From contig NZ_JADLJL010000009.1 in assembly GCF_015680235.1 (NCBI RefSeq), positions 62,001-126,000 on the forward strand: DNA of 64,000 nt, given 5' to 3'. A program made the translations under genes and the position numbers. The notes below the pieces were generated by a model. That model had not been told where the DNA came from, did no database searches, and saw nothing but the letters and a program-made list of their open reading frames with translations. Positions 9,316 to 17,448 of the stretch are shown piece after piece (the stretch's first letter is position 1; every line of letters begins with the position of its first letter). This DNA comes from Pseudomonas guariconensis (GTDB lineage: Bacteria; Pseudomonadota; Gammaproteobacteria; Pseudomonadales; Pseudomonadaceae).

Positions 9316-9798
9316 TCAGGCTTCTGAGATGGGCAAGCGAAGAACCTTACTCAGTTGAGATAGTACTCCGACAGCAAGATCCAAGTCTCCTTTCTCGAAA
9401 TTGAGTGCGAGAGCATTAACCCAAGAAATCTGGTGATTCGTGATCTCCGCCAACTTTGTTCGGCCTTGGTCAGTCAAAGACACCAACTTAGCTCTCCGAT
9501 GGTCTGGATTGTGGATCAGCTCAACAAAGCCATGGTCGACAAGCTCCTGAACATTCCACAATGTCCCCTGCCTGGAGAGTCCTATTTCTCGACCGATCTG
9601 GGCTGCAGTCTTTGGGACAAGAGATACAGCAGTAAGCAGTTGCCAACGAACCGAAATAATTGTCACGTCGTGAGTTACTGCATTACCGGCCGCCAGAAGA
9701 TCAGCGTTAACTTTAAATATCGTGAGTATAAGTTCTGTTAGTACACTTCCGCTCGGGCTTCGTACCAAAGTTTTTGTTTTTGAGGATTTACGTGCCAT
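9316..9798 (-). CDS. MarR family transcriptional regulator
   Basis: The 160-residue protein shows a MarR winged helix: TAAQIGREIGLSRQGTLWNVQELVDHGFVEL, then NPDHRRAKLVSLTDQGR, the wing. The start at 9798 (MARKSSK) is chosen over an upstream ATG at 9909 because GGAAAG precedes it. MarR proteins commonly repress aromatic-degradation operons until a ligand binds. The minus-strand operon 9981-13713 is the likely target: palindromes containing TTGACAA lie in its promoter region at 13837-13872. The palindrome CCAATATTGG at 9809-9818, just before its own start, could mediate autoregulation. Confidence 0.85.
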   Translation of the reverse strand: MARKSSKTKTLVRSPSGSVLTELILTIFKVNADLLAAGNAVTHDVTIISVRWQLLTAVSLVPKTAAQIGREIGLSRQGTLWNVQELVDHGFVELIHNPDHRRAKLVSLTDQGRTKLAEITNHQISWVNALALNFEKGDLDLAVGVLSQLSKVLRLPISEA

Positions 9799-9952
9799 AG
9801 AACTTTCCAATATTGGCTTCGACAACATGTTCTTGTAGGCGAAATAGGGAGCTAAGTGCCAAACGAGAACCAAGCGGAAAATTTTATCGCAAAAAATTGC
9901 CGAGATCAATATTCTCCGAGTGATTAACTTGTTCCTGTCCTAAAGTAGACGG

Positions 9953-9975
9953 GTAGGAGGGCGAAGCCCTCCTAC
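9953..9975 (-). terminator. Stem-loop after the cupin operon
   Basis: Perfect 10-bp arms GTAGGAGGGC and GCCCTCCTAC enclose a 3-base loop. It starts 6 bp past the stop of the last gene of the 9981-13713 operon. The T-run is weak on the minus strand, so it may act as a terminator or an mRNA-stabilising hairpin. Confidence 0.65.
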
Positions 9976-9980
9976 ACGAA

Positions 9981-10541
9981 TTAGTCCTTCAGCGCTACTG
10001 CAACGTCATTCCAGCGGAACAAGGACAGTTCGACCGGCGGGTGTACAACCCCACAATCCCCACATGTCCGGCGCTCTACCTCTTCGTTGAAGCGATTTGA
10101 GCCAAAACTATACCCTTCTTGGGGGAGCTTCGTTTCGTTGCTCCAAGTATGGCGATCAAGCTCAGCGCCGCAGCTCTCGCAATGCCAAACTATTGCCTCA
10201 AGCCCTGCCTCCTTTGCTTTATATCGGACGTGAATAGATTCCTCCTCACATACGATACGATGTTCTACGCCACCTGGCACGTAAATGAAATCTCCCGGAG
10301 TCAGGTCGTAATAAAGCACTGGCATAGATTTAAAGTGGACTTGAGCATTTCCTGACAATGCTGTAACAACACTATCTTTCTCGCAAATAAGATAGAAAGG
10401 CTGACTCAACGTATTCTTACTTACATGCAGCTGGGGGTCAACCTCGCTTCGAAGCATTGGGAATTCATCATAGTTCCCCATCTTGGAGGACTCACGAAAC
10501 AAATTGAATGCGTTTTTACGTTTAAGTTCGATCGTGTTCAT
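9981..10541 (-). CDS. 3-hydroxyanthranilate-3,4-dioxygenase-like cupin with C-terminal zinc-ribbon
   Basis: The 186-residue protein has an N-terminal cupin core (LTPGDFIYVPGGVEHRI, H94) and a rubredoxin-like metal site made by CESC (C121, C124) and CGDC (C160, C163). This order, and the RTCGDCGVVHPP ending, are the hallmark of bacterial 3-hydroxyanthranilate 3,4-dioxygenases, iron enzymes that open an aromatic ring. The first cupin motif is less canonical than in true HAO enzymes, so the substrate is uncertain. It overlaps the upstream paralogue by 4 bp, which implies translational coupling and perhaps a two-subunit enzyme. Confidence 0.65.
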   Translation of the reverse strand: MNTIELKRKNAFNLFRESSKMGNYDEFPMLRSEVDPQLHVSKNTLSQPFYLICEKDSVVTALSGNAQVHFKSMPVLYYDLTPGDFIYVPGGVEHRIVCEEESIHVRYKAKEAGLEAIVWHCESCGAELDRHTWSNETKLPQEGYSFGSNRFNEEVERRTCGDCGVVHPPVELSLFRWNDVAVALKD

Positions 10542-11200
10542 TGATTTGCGGCCTCAACCAGAGCAGCCCGAGCTTCTTCAACAATGCTGGTGTTGTAAAC
10601 ATAGCGCTGCCAGCCCCAGATGTGCGTAGGAAACGGCGGGTTGACATGCCCGCAACTTTTGCACGTTCTTGACGCTTCAGACTTGTTGAACAGCTCAGCA
10701 GAATCTGCAGAGCCTAAGATAGTTGGTAAAGGCGGATATTTCGTACCATCTTCGGAAACAGCCCCTTTGAACTCCAGTCGTGATACCTCTGCATTACATG
10801 ACTCACACTGGAAAGCGACAATTTCAGGCTGGTCGCCAGCTTCTTTCTGGCGTTGAGTCACAGACAGCACAGCGAAAAACTCTGCTTTATCCCAGCCCCC
10901 CACCCCATGAGTACGCGGACCGACATGAACATCTCCAGTGCGAATTTGTCCGGTGGATCCAAAGGAGACCATAACTTCATCAACCGAGTTGGTATGGAGA
11001 AAATACCCGATTTTTACGCCGTTCCCTGTCGCCCTCATAGAAGTACAGGTAGGAATAATGTCACCAGGACCATCATGTGGAAACAACGGAAGCAAGCTGG
11101 TCGACGACTGCCGCGCATTCCAATAGATGTTGGATTTTTGAGGATACTTGCCAGCACGTGGCGGTGGCATAACCGGCTCATCAGTTATTGTTTTTGTCAT
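10538..11200 (-). CDS. Second cupin/zinc-ribbon protein, paralogue of the adjacent dioxygenase-like protein
   Basis: The 220-residue protein carries the cupin ligand pattern HTNSVDEV (H69, E75) and a C-terminal four-cysteine site: CESC (C132, C135) and CKSC (C180, C183) with the ending GHVNPPFPTHIWGW. It therefore shares the domain order of its neighbour at 9981-10541 but has diverged strongly. Between the two, this one keeps the better first cupin motif and the other keeps the better HAO-like tail. The start at 11200 (MTKTITDE) follows AGGAGA; an upstream frame start lacks this. The reaction is unknown; a ring-cleaving or oxidative role is inferred from family. Confidence 0.6.
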   Translation of the reverse strand: MTKTITDEPVMPPPRAGKYPQKSNIYWNARQSSTSLLPLFPHDGPGDIIPTCTSMRATGNGVKIGYFLHTNSVDEVMVSFGSTGQIRTGDVHVGPRTHGVGGWDKAEFFAVLSVTQRQKEAGDQPEIVAFQCESCNAEVSRLEFKGAVSEDGTKYPPLPTILGSADSAELFNKSEASRTCKSCGHVNPPFPTHIWGWQRYVYNTSIVEEARAALVEAANQ

Positions 11201-11269
11201 ATCGGTTCTCCTGTCGCGGTTCATATTCGTTTTCGTTACTACAGTTCCACTGCTATGTTGCGAACTTTG

Positions 11270-11956
11270 TCACATTAGATTTTCGCGTAAAAACTTCAGG
11301 GTCGCTGTATCCGCCTGAACAGCAGCTTTGGCAACATAGCTACTTGCGTTCCTTCGAGCGAAGGCATGACCAACTTCTGGATAGATATTAAGAGAGACAT
11401 TGGCTTTCGACCCCAATGCTTCCAAAATTGCAGCTTGCGCTTCGGGAGGATTCAAGTGGTCCTCTTTTCCGAGGTGAACCATAAATGGACGATTCTGGTT
11501 CTTACAATCGGCCAACAGCGGAACTAGATTTACACCGTAGTAACTTACAACCGCATCAAGCTCTAGGTTCAGCCATGAAAGGAATGCCATCCTCCCCCCT
11601 AGGCAGTAGCCAATTAATCCTATCTTGCTATGCGTCTTCCGTAGCTGCGCAACTAGCGCGCGAATATCTTCAAGCCCAGAACCAGCATCATAGCCTTGGG
11701 AGAGTTGCATTGCTTTGTCACGAGACTCCGGATCATCCGGATTAAGATCAATGCCTGGGGCTGAACGCCAAAAGAGATCAGGGGCAACAGAATAAAAACC
11801 CTCACCAGCTAAATGCTCAACGGTGCTGCGAATATTGTCATTAACCCCAAATATTTCTTGCAGGACGATTACAGCCGGCACGTCAGATGACTTCGGGCCA
11901 GAGGTAAATAGTCCAATTTCTCCATGAGGCAAAGATAAGAATTCATTGAATGACAT
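11270..11956 (-). CDS. Dienelactone hydrolase family protein
   Basis: The 228-residue alpha/beta hydrolase has the DLH features: E34 in LQEIFG, the cysteine nucleophile C118 in GYCLGG, D166 and H197 in EVGHAF. The family hydrolyses dienelactones to maleylacetate in (chloro)aromatic pathways. Here it is encoded between an electron-transfer pair and two dioxygenase-like cupin proteins, so it probably acts on a lactone or ester formed downstream of ring cleavage. The length and triad are normal, so an active enzyme is expected. The precise substrate is not deducible. Confidence 0.85.
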   Translation of the reverse strand: MSFNEFLSLPHGEIGLFTSGPKSSDVPAVIVLQEIFGVNDNIRSTVEHLAGEGFYSVAPDLFWRSAPGIDLNPDDPESRDKAMQLSQGYDAGSGLEDIRALVAQLRKTHSKIGLIGYCLGGRMAFLSWLNLELDAVVSYYGVNLVPLLADCKNQNRPFMVHLGKEDHLNPPEAQAAILEALGSKANVSLNIYPEVGHAFARRNASSYVAKAAVQADTATLKFLRENLM

Positions 11957-11992
11957 AAAGAACCTCCCATTAATTTTGCTTAGCAGTTGGCA

Positions 11993-13249
11993 CTAGCCAG
12001 TAAAGATATCTTTAAAGCGAACACTGCCGTTGCGAGCCAGATCGACATCGACTTTTATTTCGCGCTGCAACATCCTTCGCCCAACGGCCATATTTGCACT
12101 ATCATTAAGCGTAATAAGCCCAATGAGAACACCTTGGTGCAACTGTATGACTGTAAAGGAGTTATCTTTAAGTCCGGGGCGAATAATCTGTTCGTCGGCA
12201 AGTTCACCGTGTCCAGCGATCTGGAGGTTCCAGTCAAATTGATCGGACCATATCCACGGAGAGGTTATTTGCGAGTCAGGTTGGCCGAGCATGGCTCGAG
12301 CGCAGGATGCGCCCTGACTTAATGCCGGCTCCCAAGCTTCTAGGCGCTTCGTGTACCCAGGGTGACTAGACAGTTTCTGCTTGGTTCGAGCGACATCACC
12401 GGCGGCATAAATATGCGGATCCGATGTAAGACCGGTTGCGTCCGTTAGTACTCCATCGTTTTGCAACAGCCCGGCATCCAATGCCAACTTGGCGTCCGGA
12501 AAGTTTCCGATCCCTACAATTACCAAATCAGCGACAAGCTTTTCGCCTCCGGACAGCTCTACTGCAGAAACCCGTTGACTGCCGGATAATGAAACAACAG
12601 AGGTATTCAGGCGGACGTCGACCCCTTCTTGCAAGAATTTTTCGGTAAATCTACTAGACAAAAACTCGGGAAGGCAGCGTGCCAATAACCGGGTGCCAGC
12701 TTCTAATACTGTGACTTTGCTTCCAAGTTGCTGTGCTGTAGACGCAACCTCAAGACCAATAAATCCGCCGCCAATAATTACCAGCCGACTGTTAGGTCGA
12801 ATCCAGGCTGCTATGTTCTTGGCGTCATCAAAGGTTCGAAGGTAGTGGACTCCATCTAGGTCCGCGCCTTTGACGTCGAGTCGCCGCGGCGAGCTACCTG
12901 TCGCCAGCAGCATTTTTCCATATGACAGGGCTCTACCCGACGCCAATGTGATGATTCTTTGATCCCGATTTATTGAGGTCGCCGCATCAGGAATAAAGGT
13001 GCTAATCCCATGAGAGTTGAGTCCCTCTATGCCTCCGAACATACCTACAGGTTGGGCCTCGGCAGCATGCTTTAACAGAGTCGATTTCGACAGTGGAGGC
13101 CGTTCATAAGGTGCGTATTGCTCCTTACCTACCAAGGCAATTTTGGAGTCAGGGGAAATATTTGCCAGCTCGACAGCAGCAGCCCCACCACAGGGGCCAG
13201 CCCCAATGACGACGAAGTCGAATTCCTCTGGATTTAAGATGCTAGGCAT
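11993..13249 (-). CDS. FAD-dependent ferredoxin/flavodoxin reductase (putidaredoxin-reductase type)
   Basis: The 418-residue protein has two dinucleotide-binding motifs: VVIGAGPCGG near residue 14 for FAD and VIIGGGFIGLEVAS near residue 155 for NAD(P)H, plus the YERPPLSK segment typical of oxygenase-coupled reductases (BphA4, CamA). It likely passes electrons from NAD(P)H to the flavodoxin encoded immediately upstream; the two reading frames overlap by 16 bp. The start at 13249 (MPSILN) is supported by GAGGAC. No P450 or Rieske oxygenase gene is present in the block, so the final electron acceptor is unknown. Confidence 0.85.
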   Translation of the reverse strand: MPSILNPEEFDFVVIGAGPCGGAAAVELANISPDSKIALVGKEQYAPYERPPLSKSTLLKHAAEAQPVGMFGGIEGLNSHGISTFIPDAATSINRDQRIITLASGRALSYGKMLLATGSSPRRLDVKGADLDGVHYLRTFDDAKNIAAWIRPNSRLVIIGGGFIGLEVASTAQQLGSKVTVLEAGTRLLARCLPEFLSSRFTEKFLQEGVDVRLNTSVVSLSGSQRVSAVELSGGEKLVADLVIVGIGNFPDAKLALDAGLLQNDGVLTDATGLTSDPHIYAAGDVARTKQKLSSHPGYTKRLEAWEPALSQGASCARAMLGQPDSQITSPWIWSDQFDWNLQIAGHGELADEQIIRPGLKDNSFTVIQLHQGVLIGLITLNDSANMAVGRRMLQREIKVDVDLARNGSVRFKDIFTG

Positions 13250-13713
13250 TCTTTGTCCTCCTGCACGAGTAACTCCAGCCACTGTGGCAGCCATTCGAGC
13301 GCAGCATCCTCTGGATATTCGCCAGACCTACGGTCGTGCTGCAGAACGTCGCCGACACGCTTAGCCCCCAGCGAAAGAAACAACTCATCGAAATGCTTTC
13401 CGCCAAAGCAAAAGGTGTTGTTGTAAACGCTATCCCCGAGGCCAATCACGCCGTAACGCACCGCTTTCAGATCGCTATTACTGGACTTGAGCCCGTCATA
13501 GAAGGCCTTGCCATTATCGGGAATCTCCCCAGTGCCGTACGTCGATGTGCAGATGAGATACACGCCAGCCTTCAAGTCAGCAGGAGAGAAGTCATCCATA
13601 CGAACGACCTCGACTTCCCAGGTCAGCTTTTCGAGTTTGGATGCAACCTCATCTGCGACCATTTCGGCCGTACCACTCATGGAGGCTACAAGGATTTTGA
13701 TGGCGCCTTTCAT
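13234..13713 (-). CDS. Flavodoxin
   Basis: The 159-residue protein shows the FMN phosphate loop SMSGTAE (residues 11-17) and the two isoalloxazine loops, TSTYGTGEIPDNG and GLGDSVYNNTFCFGG. It is a short-chain flavodoxin domain without membrane segments. It heads an operon with a reductase, a lactone hydrolase and two cupin proteins. Flavodoxin replacing ferredoxin as an oxygenase partner is known from cindoxin in cineole degradation; that this one serves a similar oxygenase is an inference. Start ATG 13713 has GGAG about 8 bases upstream. Operator-like palindromes lie 120-160 bp upstream. Confidence 0.85.
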   Translation of the reverse strand: MKGAIKILVASMSGTAEMVADEVASKLEKLTWEVEVVRMDDFSPADLKAGVYLICTSTYGTGEIPDNGKAFYDGLKSSNSDLKAVRYGVIGLGDSVYNNTFCFGGKHFDELFLSLGAKRVGDVLQHDRRSGEYPEDAALEWLPQWLELLVQEDKECLAS

Positions 13714-13836
13714 GCTTCGTCTCCGCAGAGAAACGAGCGCATTTGGGTATCGGCAGGACGGCGCGCAACCGCGCACCGGGTAGACACGAACCTATGCATT
13801 TGTCTCTCCTTTTATGATTTTCGACAAATTCCACAC

Positions 13837-13872
13837 TCGACAGATACTGTCGAATTGACAAAGGCTTGTCAA
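13837..13872. promoter_or_regulatory. Two adjacent palindromes between divergent flavodoxin and TAXI-like genes
   Basis: TCGACAG-ATA-CTGTCGA (13837-13853) and TTGACAA-AGGC-TTGTCAA (13855-13872) are perfect inverted repeats one base apart. The TTGACAA half-site also occurs in the MarR-type operator at 46284-46323. They are the best candidate binding sites for the MarR regulator at 9316-9798. Confidence 0.6.
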
Positions 13873-13975
13873 TATCAAAAAGAAGACGGTAGGATCCTCA
13901 ACGCGACTTGTCAGCCAACCCGGCGGCCTTAGCACGTAGGCAAGCGCACCGCACCTACCCATGAGGAAAATAAAA

Positions 13976-14962
13976 ATGTTTACGATTCCTGGCATCGACC
14001 ATGGTCCCAAGCTCGGCAGAAAAGTCGACCTCACTTTCCAAGGCGATTGGGGGCAAGCCAACTTTCACCGCATCTGCAGCTGGCTCTGCCAAGAGGTAGT
14101 CGATCGCTGCACTCAAGACAGCAGGATCTCGATTGTTAACGGGATCGGGGGCGCTGACGCCGCGCTGGCGATTCACGAAGGCAAGGTGGATCTGGCAATT
14201 TCCACGCCCGTCGCGTTTGCCAATATGGCTGTCAAGGGCGTGGGCTTGTTTGAGGGAAACGCCATTCCCAAGCTTCGAGCTCTGGCTGCATTGCCACAAG
14301 ACGATCGCATGACCTTTGCGCTGGACGCAAAATACGGCATCAACACTTTCGAGCAGTTGCGTGCGTCCAGACAGGCATTGCGTATCGGGATCGGTCAGCG
14401 GGATGGCTTAAACTTTATCGGGTATGCCGGCTACGAGCTCATGGCAGCGCATGGCATTACTGATGAATGGATGGCTGAACGAGGTGGGCGTTTCATCGAG
14501 AGGGAGCGTCCAGAACAAACCATCCATGACGCATTGCAAGGGGCAGTCGACGGGGTCGTGCAAGAGGCGATCATGACGCCGTGGTGGCAGGACTATGCCA
14601 AGTCTAGAAAGCTGAGCTTTATTTCTTTTGAGCCAGAGATTATCAGTCGCTTTGAAAAGAGCCACGGATGGAATGGCGGTACGTTGAAGGCTGGGTACTT
14701 CGATGGATTGGACGCAGATGTTGGGGTTCTAGACTTCTCGGACTTCGTACTGTTGGTATCCGAAGATATGCCTGATGACCTCGCTTATTTGCTCACTTGG
14801 TGTCTGTGCGAAACCAAGGGGGCGATTGAACGACAGTTCCAGCATCTTCCTCAAAACCGTACGCCGCTGAGCTATCCAATGGACCCTGTAAAAATGGCGC
14901 GAACCATCATCCCTCTTCACCCAGCAGCTGAACGGTGCTACCGCGATCTCGGGCACATCTAG
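13976..14962 (+). CDS. TAXI/NMT1-like substrate-binding-fold protein without signal peptide
   Basis: The 328-residue protein resembles TAXI-type TRAP solute-binding proteins and related NMT1/THI5-fold proteins: SIVNGIGGADAALAIHEGKVDLAISTP near the N terminus is the characteristic ligand-cleft segment. Unlike transport receptors it has no signal peptide or lipobox, and no TRAP membrane component is encoded nearby. It may therefore be a cytoplasmic ligand sensor or an enzyme of the decarboxylase-like branch of this fold. The ATG at 13976 is favoured by AGGA at 13964-13967 over the in-frame ATG at 13961. It is transcribed divergently from the flavodoxin operon. Confidence 0.55.
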   Translation: MFTIPGIDHGPKLGRKVDLTFQGDWGQANFHRICSWLCQEVVDRCTQDSRISIVNGIGGADAALAIHEGKVDLAISTPVAFANMAVKGVGLFEGNAIPKLRALAALPQDDRMTFALDAKYGINTFEQLRASRQALRIGIGQRDGLNFIGYAGYELMAAHGITDEWMAERGGRFIERERPEQTIHDALQGAVDGVVQEAIMTPWWQDYAKSRKLSFISFEPEIISRFEKSHGWNGGTLKAGYFDGLDADVGVLDFSDFVLLVSEDMPDDLAYLLTWCLCETKGAIERQFQHLPQNRTPLSYPMDPVKMARTIIPLHPAAERCYRDLGHI

Positions 14963-15790
14963 CACCAAGTAAATCGGCACAGCAGGTAGCTTTGTAAGCA
15001 TCGCTCCGATGCCACCAGACATGTGTGTCCGCTCCAGGCGGTTCAAGATCTTGAGGTTAAGAGAGCGTACCAATCCTGGATGCCGAACTATCTGACATTC
15101 ACCAAATGATTTAAACCAAAACGACTATTACGACACCAACTATAGAAGTCGTTGACACCTTGATTGCCAACTGTTGGCTCGCCCCAGCGTCCGAAGTTCT
15201 CGGTACATCCTGGGGCACGTTTCCAATGCCTGAATTAGATTGCTCGTGATCAATACTTTTCTAATCACCCATCTTGCTGTTCTCGCTGGAGGCTGGGTTA
15301 AGCAAGCGTGAGGATTGTTGGCTCAACCGATCGGTGATCGCTTGACTATCTAACTTGCGCTTATCGATGAGCGGAGGTGGGCATTATTACAGATCAGGCC
15401 AGACCGGATCGGGAGCAGCCTGACGGGACTTGCATGGGTACATTCTATCGGTTCTGCAGGTGTCAACGACCTGCTCATGTCCATCCTATCGAAGCCTACG
15501 ACCCCATAGAACTTGGCCACTAACGCTTTGTAATATTATACCCGCTTGCCATACTCGGTTTTGCCATATATTTGACTCTTGAATATCGGTCCGTTACTTT
15601 TATTCAGTCGCGATGGTCAGATGACAGCGGGACTTTCATCTTACAAGATTGCGCTCATAGGTCGACTTCTCCTCAGGGGGCCTACATGTAAGGTAAGTCG
15701 ACCCGCCCAGTGCTTGAGCGGGTGCAGGTCATGGACATGATCGGCTATGCCCACGTGTCAAAGATACGAAGCGAGTCTCCCGCTGACAAC
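14963..15790. other. Gene-poor stretch with transposon remnants
   Basis: About 830 bp without an intact gene. Near its right end lies a 9-bp inverted repeat (GGTCGACTT 15660-15668, AAGTCGACC 15695-15703) and then the truncated start of a resolvase-like frame at 15731. The rest shows no recognisable coding sequence. The content suggests decay of a mobile element between the two catabolic blocks. Confidence 0.5.
15731..15766 (+). pseudogene. Truncated start of a serine resolvase gene
   Basis: The frame reads MDMIGYAHVSK, matching the N-terminal signature of Tn3-family resolvases (MxxIGYARVS) with one Arg-to-His change. Homology ends after the signature, where the sequence runs into the 3' end of the aldolase-family gene. 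It is a very short match, so the call is tentative. Confidence 0.4.
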
Positions 15791-16534
15791 TCAAGCTTTA
15801 ACTCGTGCTGCTTGCGCAGCCATTTCCCATAACTGCCAGGGTCGTTCTACCTGACCGTCATTCGCCTTACTAGTGGCAGCCGCCTCCTCAGGAGTAAGAT
15901 ATTCTACATCTCCTAGGCGCAGCGAGCTCGCTAATAGCTGTGCAGATTTTTCCGCATAGACAGCGCGAAATACTGCCTGTTTAACTGATTCCCCAACTGC
16001 GGTAGAGCCATGTCCGCGCATCAAGACGACACTTTCGCTTCCTAGTGTCTCTGCCAAGGCGTCTCCAAGTTCAGAGTTGCGAATAAGCATGTCGCTACCG
16101 CATCCAGCAGAATGACGGATTTCGAAAATAGGGGCACCAGCGCCAAGAAAGCCGCCCATGTGACAAATAGGACGAAGCTTGGTTTTGGTGACACCAAAAG
16201 GAATCACCGAAGGGGAGTGGCTATGAACAATCGCCATAACGTCTTGACGAGCTCGATAAATAGCGCTGTGGATGAAACGCTCGAGATAAGGAGTACGAGA
16301 ATCATCTCCGAGCGGCTGTCCATCTAAGTCAAATTGCATTATGTCCTCTGTTTGGACCAAGGCCGGCGCCATGCTTCGAGCCAATAGAAAACGACTTGGT
16401 TCACAGGGGTGACGAGCACTTACATGGCCGAATGCGTCAAGAACTCCTTCATTGAATAAAATATGGTTAGCAACGACCAGATCAAAGGTCACCTGTGACT
16501 CAGAGGAAACTAACTTCTCTAGCTTTGGACTCAT
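15791..16534 (-). CDS. Class II aldolase/adducin family protein, candidate aromatic-acid decarboxylase
   Basis: The 247-residue protein has the zinc site of the aldolase II family: HSHS (H104, H106) and H175 in MRGHG, with an acidic residue at E85 in YLERFIHSAIY. The segment FGHVSARHP followed by LLARSMAPALV and DIMQFDLDG resembles the subgroup that includes PhtC (3,4-dihydroxyphthalate decarboxylase) and CmtD of p-cumate degradation. It is thus likely to decarboxylate a hydroxylated aromatic acid or a ring-cleavage product. The start at 16534 follows AGGAA. It is the last gene of the minus-strand block and is 95 bp from the SDR gene. Confidence 0.7.
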   Translation of the reverse strand: MSPKLEKLVSSESQVTFDLVVANHILFNEGVLDAFGHVSARHPCEPSRFLLARSMAPALVQTEDIMQFDLDGQPLGDDSRTPYLERFIHSAIYRARQDVMAIVHSHSPSVIPFGVTKTKLRPICHMGGFLGAGAPIFEIRHSAGCGSDMLIRNSELGDALAETLGSESVVLMRGHGSTAVGESVKQAVFRAVYAEKSAQLLASSLRLGDVEYLTPEEAAATSKANDGQVERPWQLWEMAAQAARVKA

Positions 16535-16629
16535 TGCAGTTCCTATATCAGATCGCGAAGATATCAATAGCGAAAAGCGAGGTGAGCAAACAAACTGAAG
16601 CAGTCATTTGGAAAACGCTCCGTTGCACC

Positions 16630-17403
16630 TTACAAACCGTTCTGCCCCGCTAAGACGTGTGAGTGCATTCCACCATCAACAGGGATGTTACTACCCCGAA
16701 TCCAACGGGACGCCTCGCTCAGCAAGAACATTACAACTGGGGCAATGTCTTCTGCCAGGCCAGGACGATCCATGGTGAGCATATCCTCCGCAGCTCGCGC
16801 GCCCAGAGTGTCTATGAAGTCTTGAAAAATCGGCGTCTGCACAGGTCCTGGGCTAACCGCATTAATGCGAATGCCCCGCTCGCGCCATGTCCATCGATTC
16901 TGAATGGTCCAAGCGATAACCGCTTCCTTCGAGAAGAAATAGCTGCGCGCTCCTTGTATCTGATAGCGCTCACAGAATGTATTGACAGTGTCGAAATCCA
17001 ACGACTCACTCGCCTTGATTTCAGCAATCGAGCTAGCCCACCCCAATCCGGCAAGTGACGCCAGATTCACGATAGAGGCTCCGTCGCTCAGTTTCGGAAT
17101 CAGCCCCAAGGTGAGGTATTTAAGGCCAACCAGATTGACTTTTATTACGCTTTCTACCGACTTCGTCGGAGGTAGCCCAGCGATATTCGCCAGACCATCA
17201 ATATTGGACGGTAGAGCTGCCAACAGGCCGTCCAGCGACTCCTTACTAGCCAAGTCCACTTGATAAAAATAATCAACATCAATTTTTGGCGGATTAATGT
17301 CGACGGCAATAACATTGGCCCCAGCACTTTTCGCTTGTCGAGCAGTCTCTTCACCAATACCAGAGCTGGCTCCAGTTACCACGATAATCTTATTTTTTAA
17401 CAT
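16630..17403 (-). CDS. Short-chain dehydrogenase, coniferyl-alcohol-dehydrogenase-like
   Basis: The 257-residue SDR has the cofactor motif TGASSGIG near residue 10 and the catalytic YxxxK as YFFSK. It resembles coniferyl alcohol dehydrogenase CalA along its length, including the late SPGPVQTPIFQDF and SRWIRGSNIPVDGG segments. A benzylic or allylic alcohol attached to an aromatic ring is therefore a reasonable substrate, giving an aldehyde for the dehydrogenase encoded next to it. The start ATG 17403 has AGGAGA 6 bases upstream; GTG 17409 is less likely. Confidence 0.8.
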   Translation of the reverse strand: MLKNKIIVVTGASSGIGEETARQAKSAGANVIAVDINPPKIDVDYFYQVDLASKESLDGLLAALPSNIDGLANIAGLPPTKSVESVIKVNLVGLKYLTLGLIPKLSDGASIVNLASLAGLGWASSIAEIKASESLDFDTVNTFCERYQIQGARSYFFSKEAVIAWTIQNRWTWRERGIRINAVSPGPVQTPIFQDFIDTLGARAAEDMLTMDRPGLAEDIAPVVMFLLSEASRWIRGSNIPVDGGMHSHVLAGQNGL

Positions 17404-17448
17404 TAACACTCTCCTCTTGATGAGATAGTCACAGATTAGACGATATGA

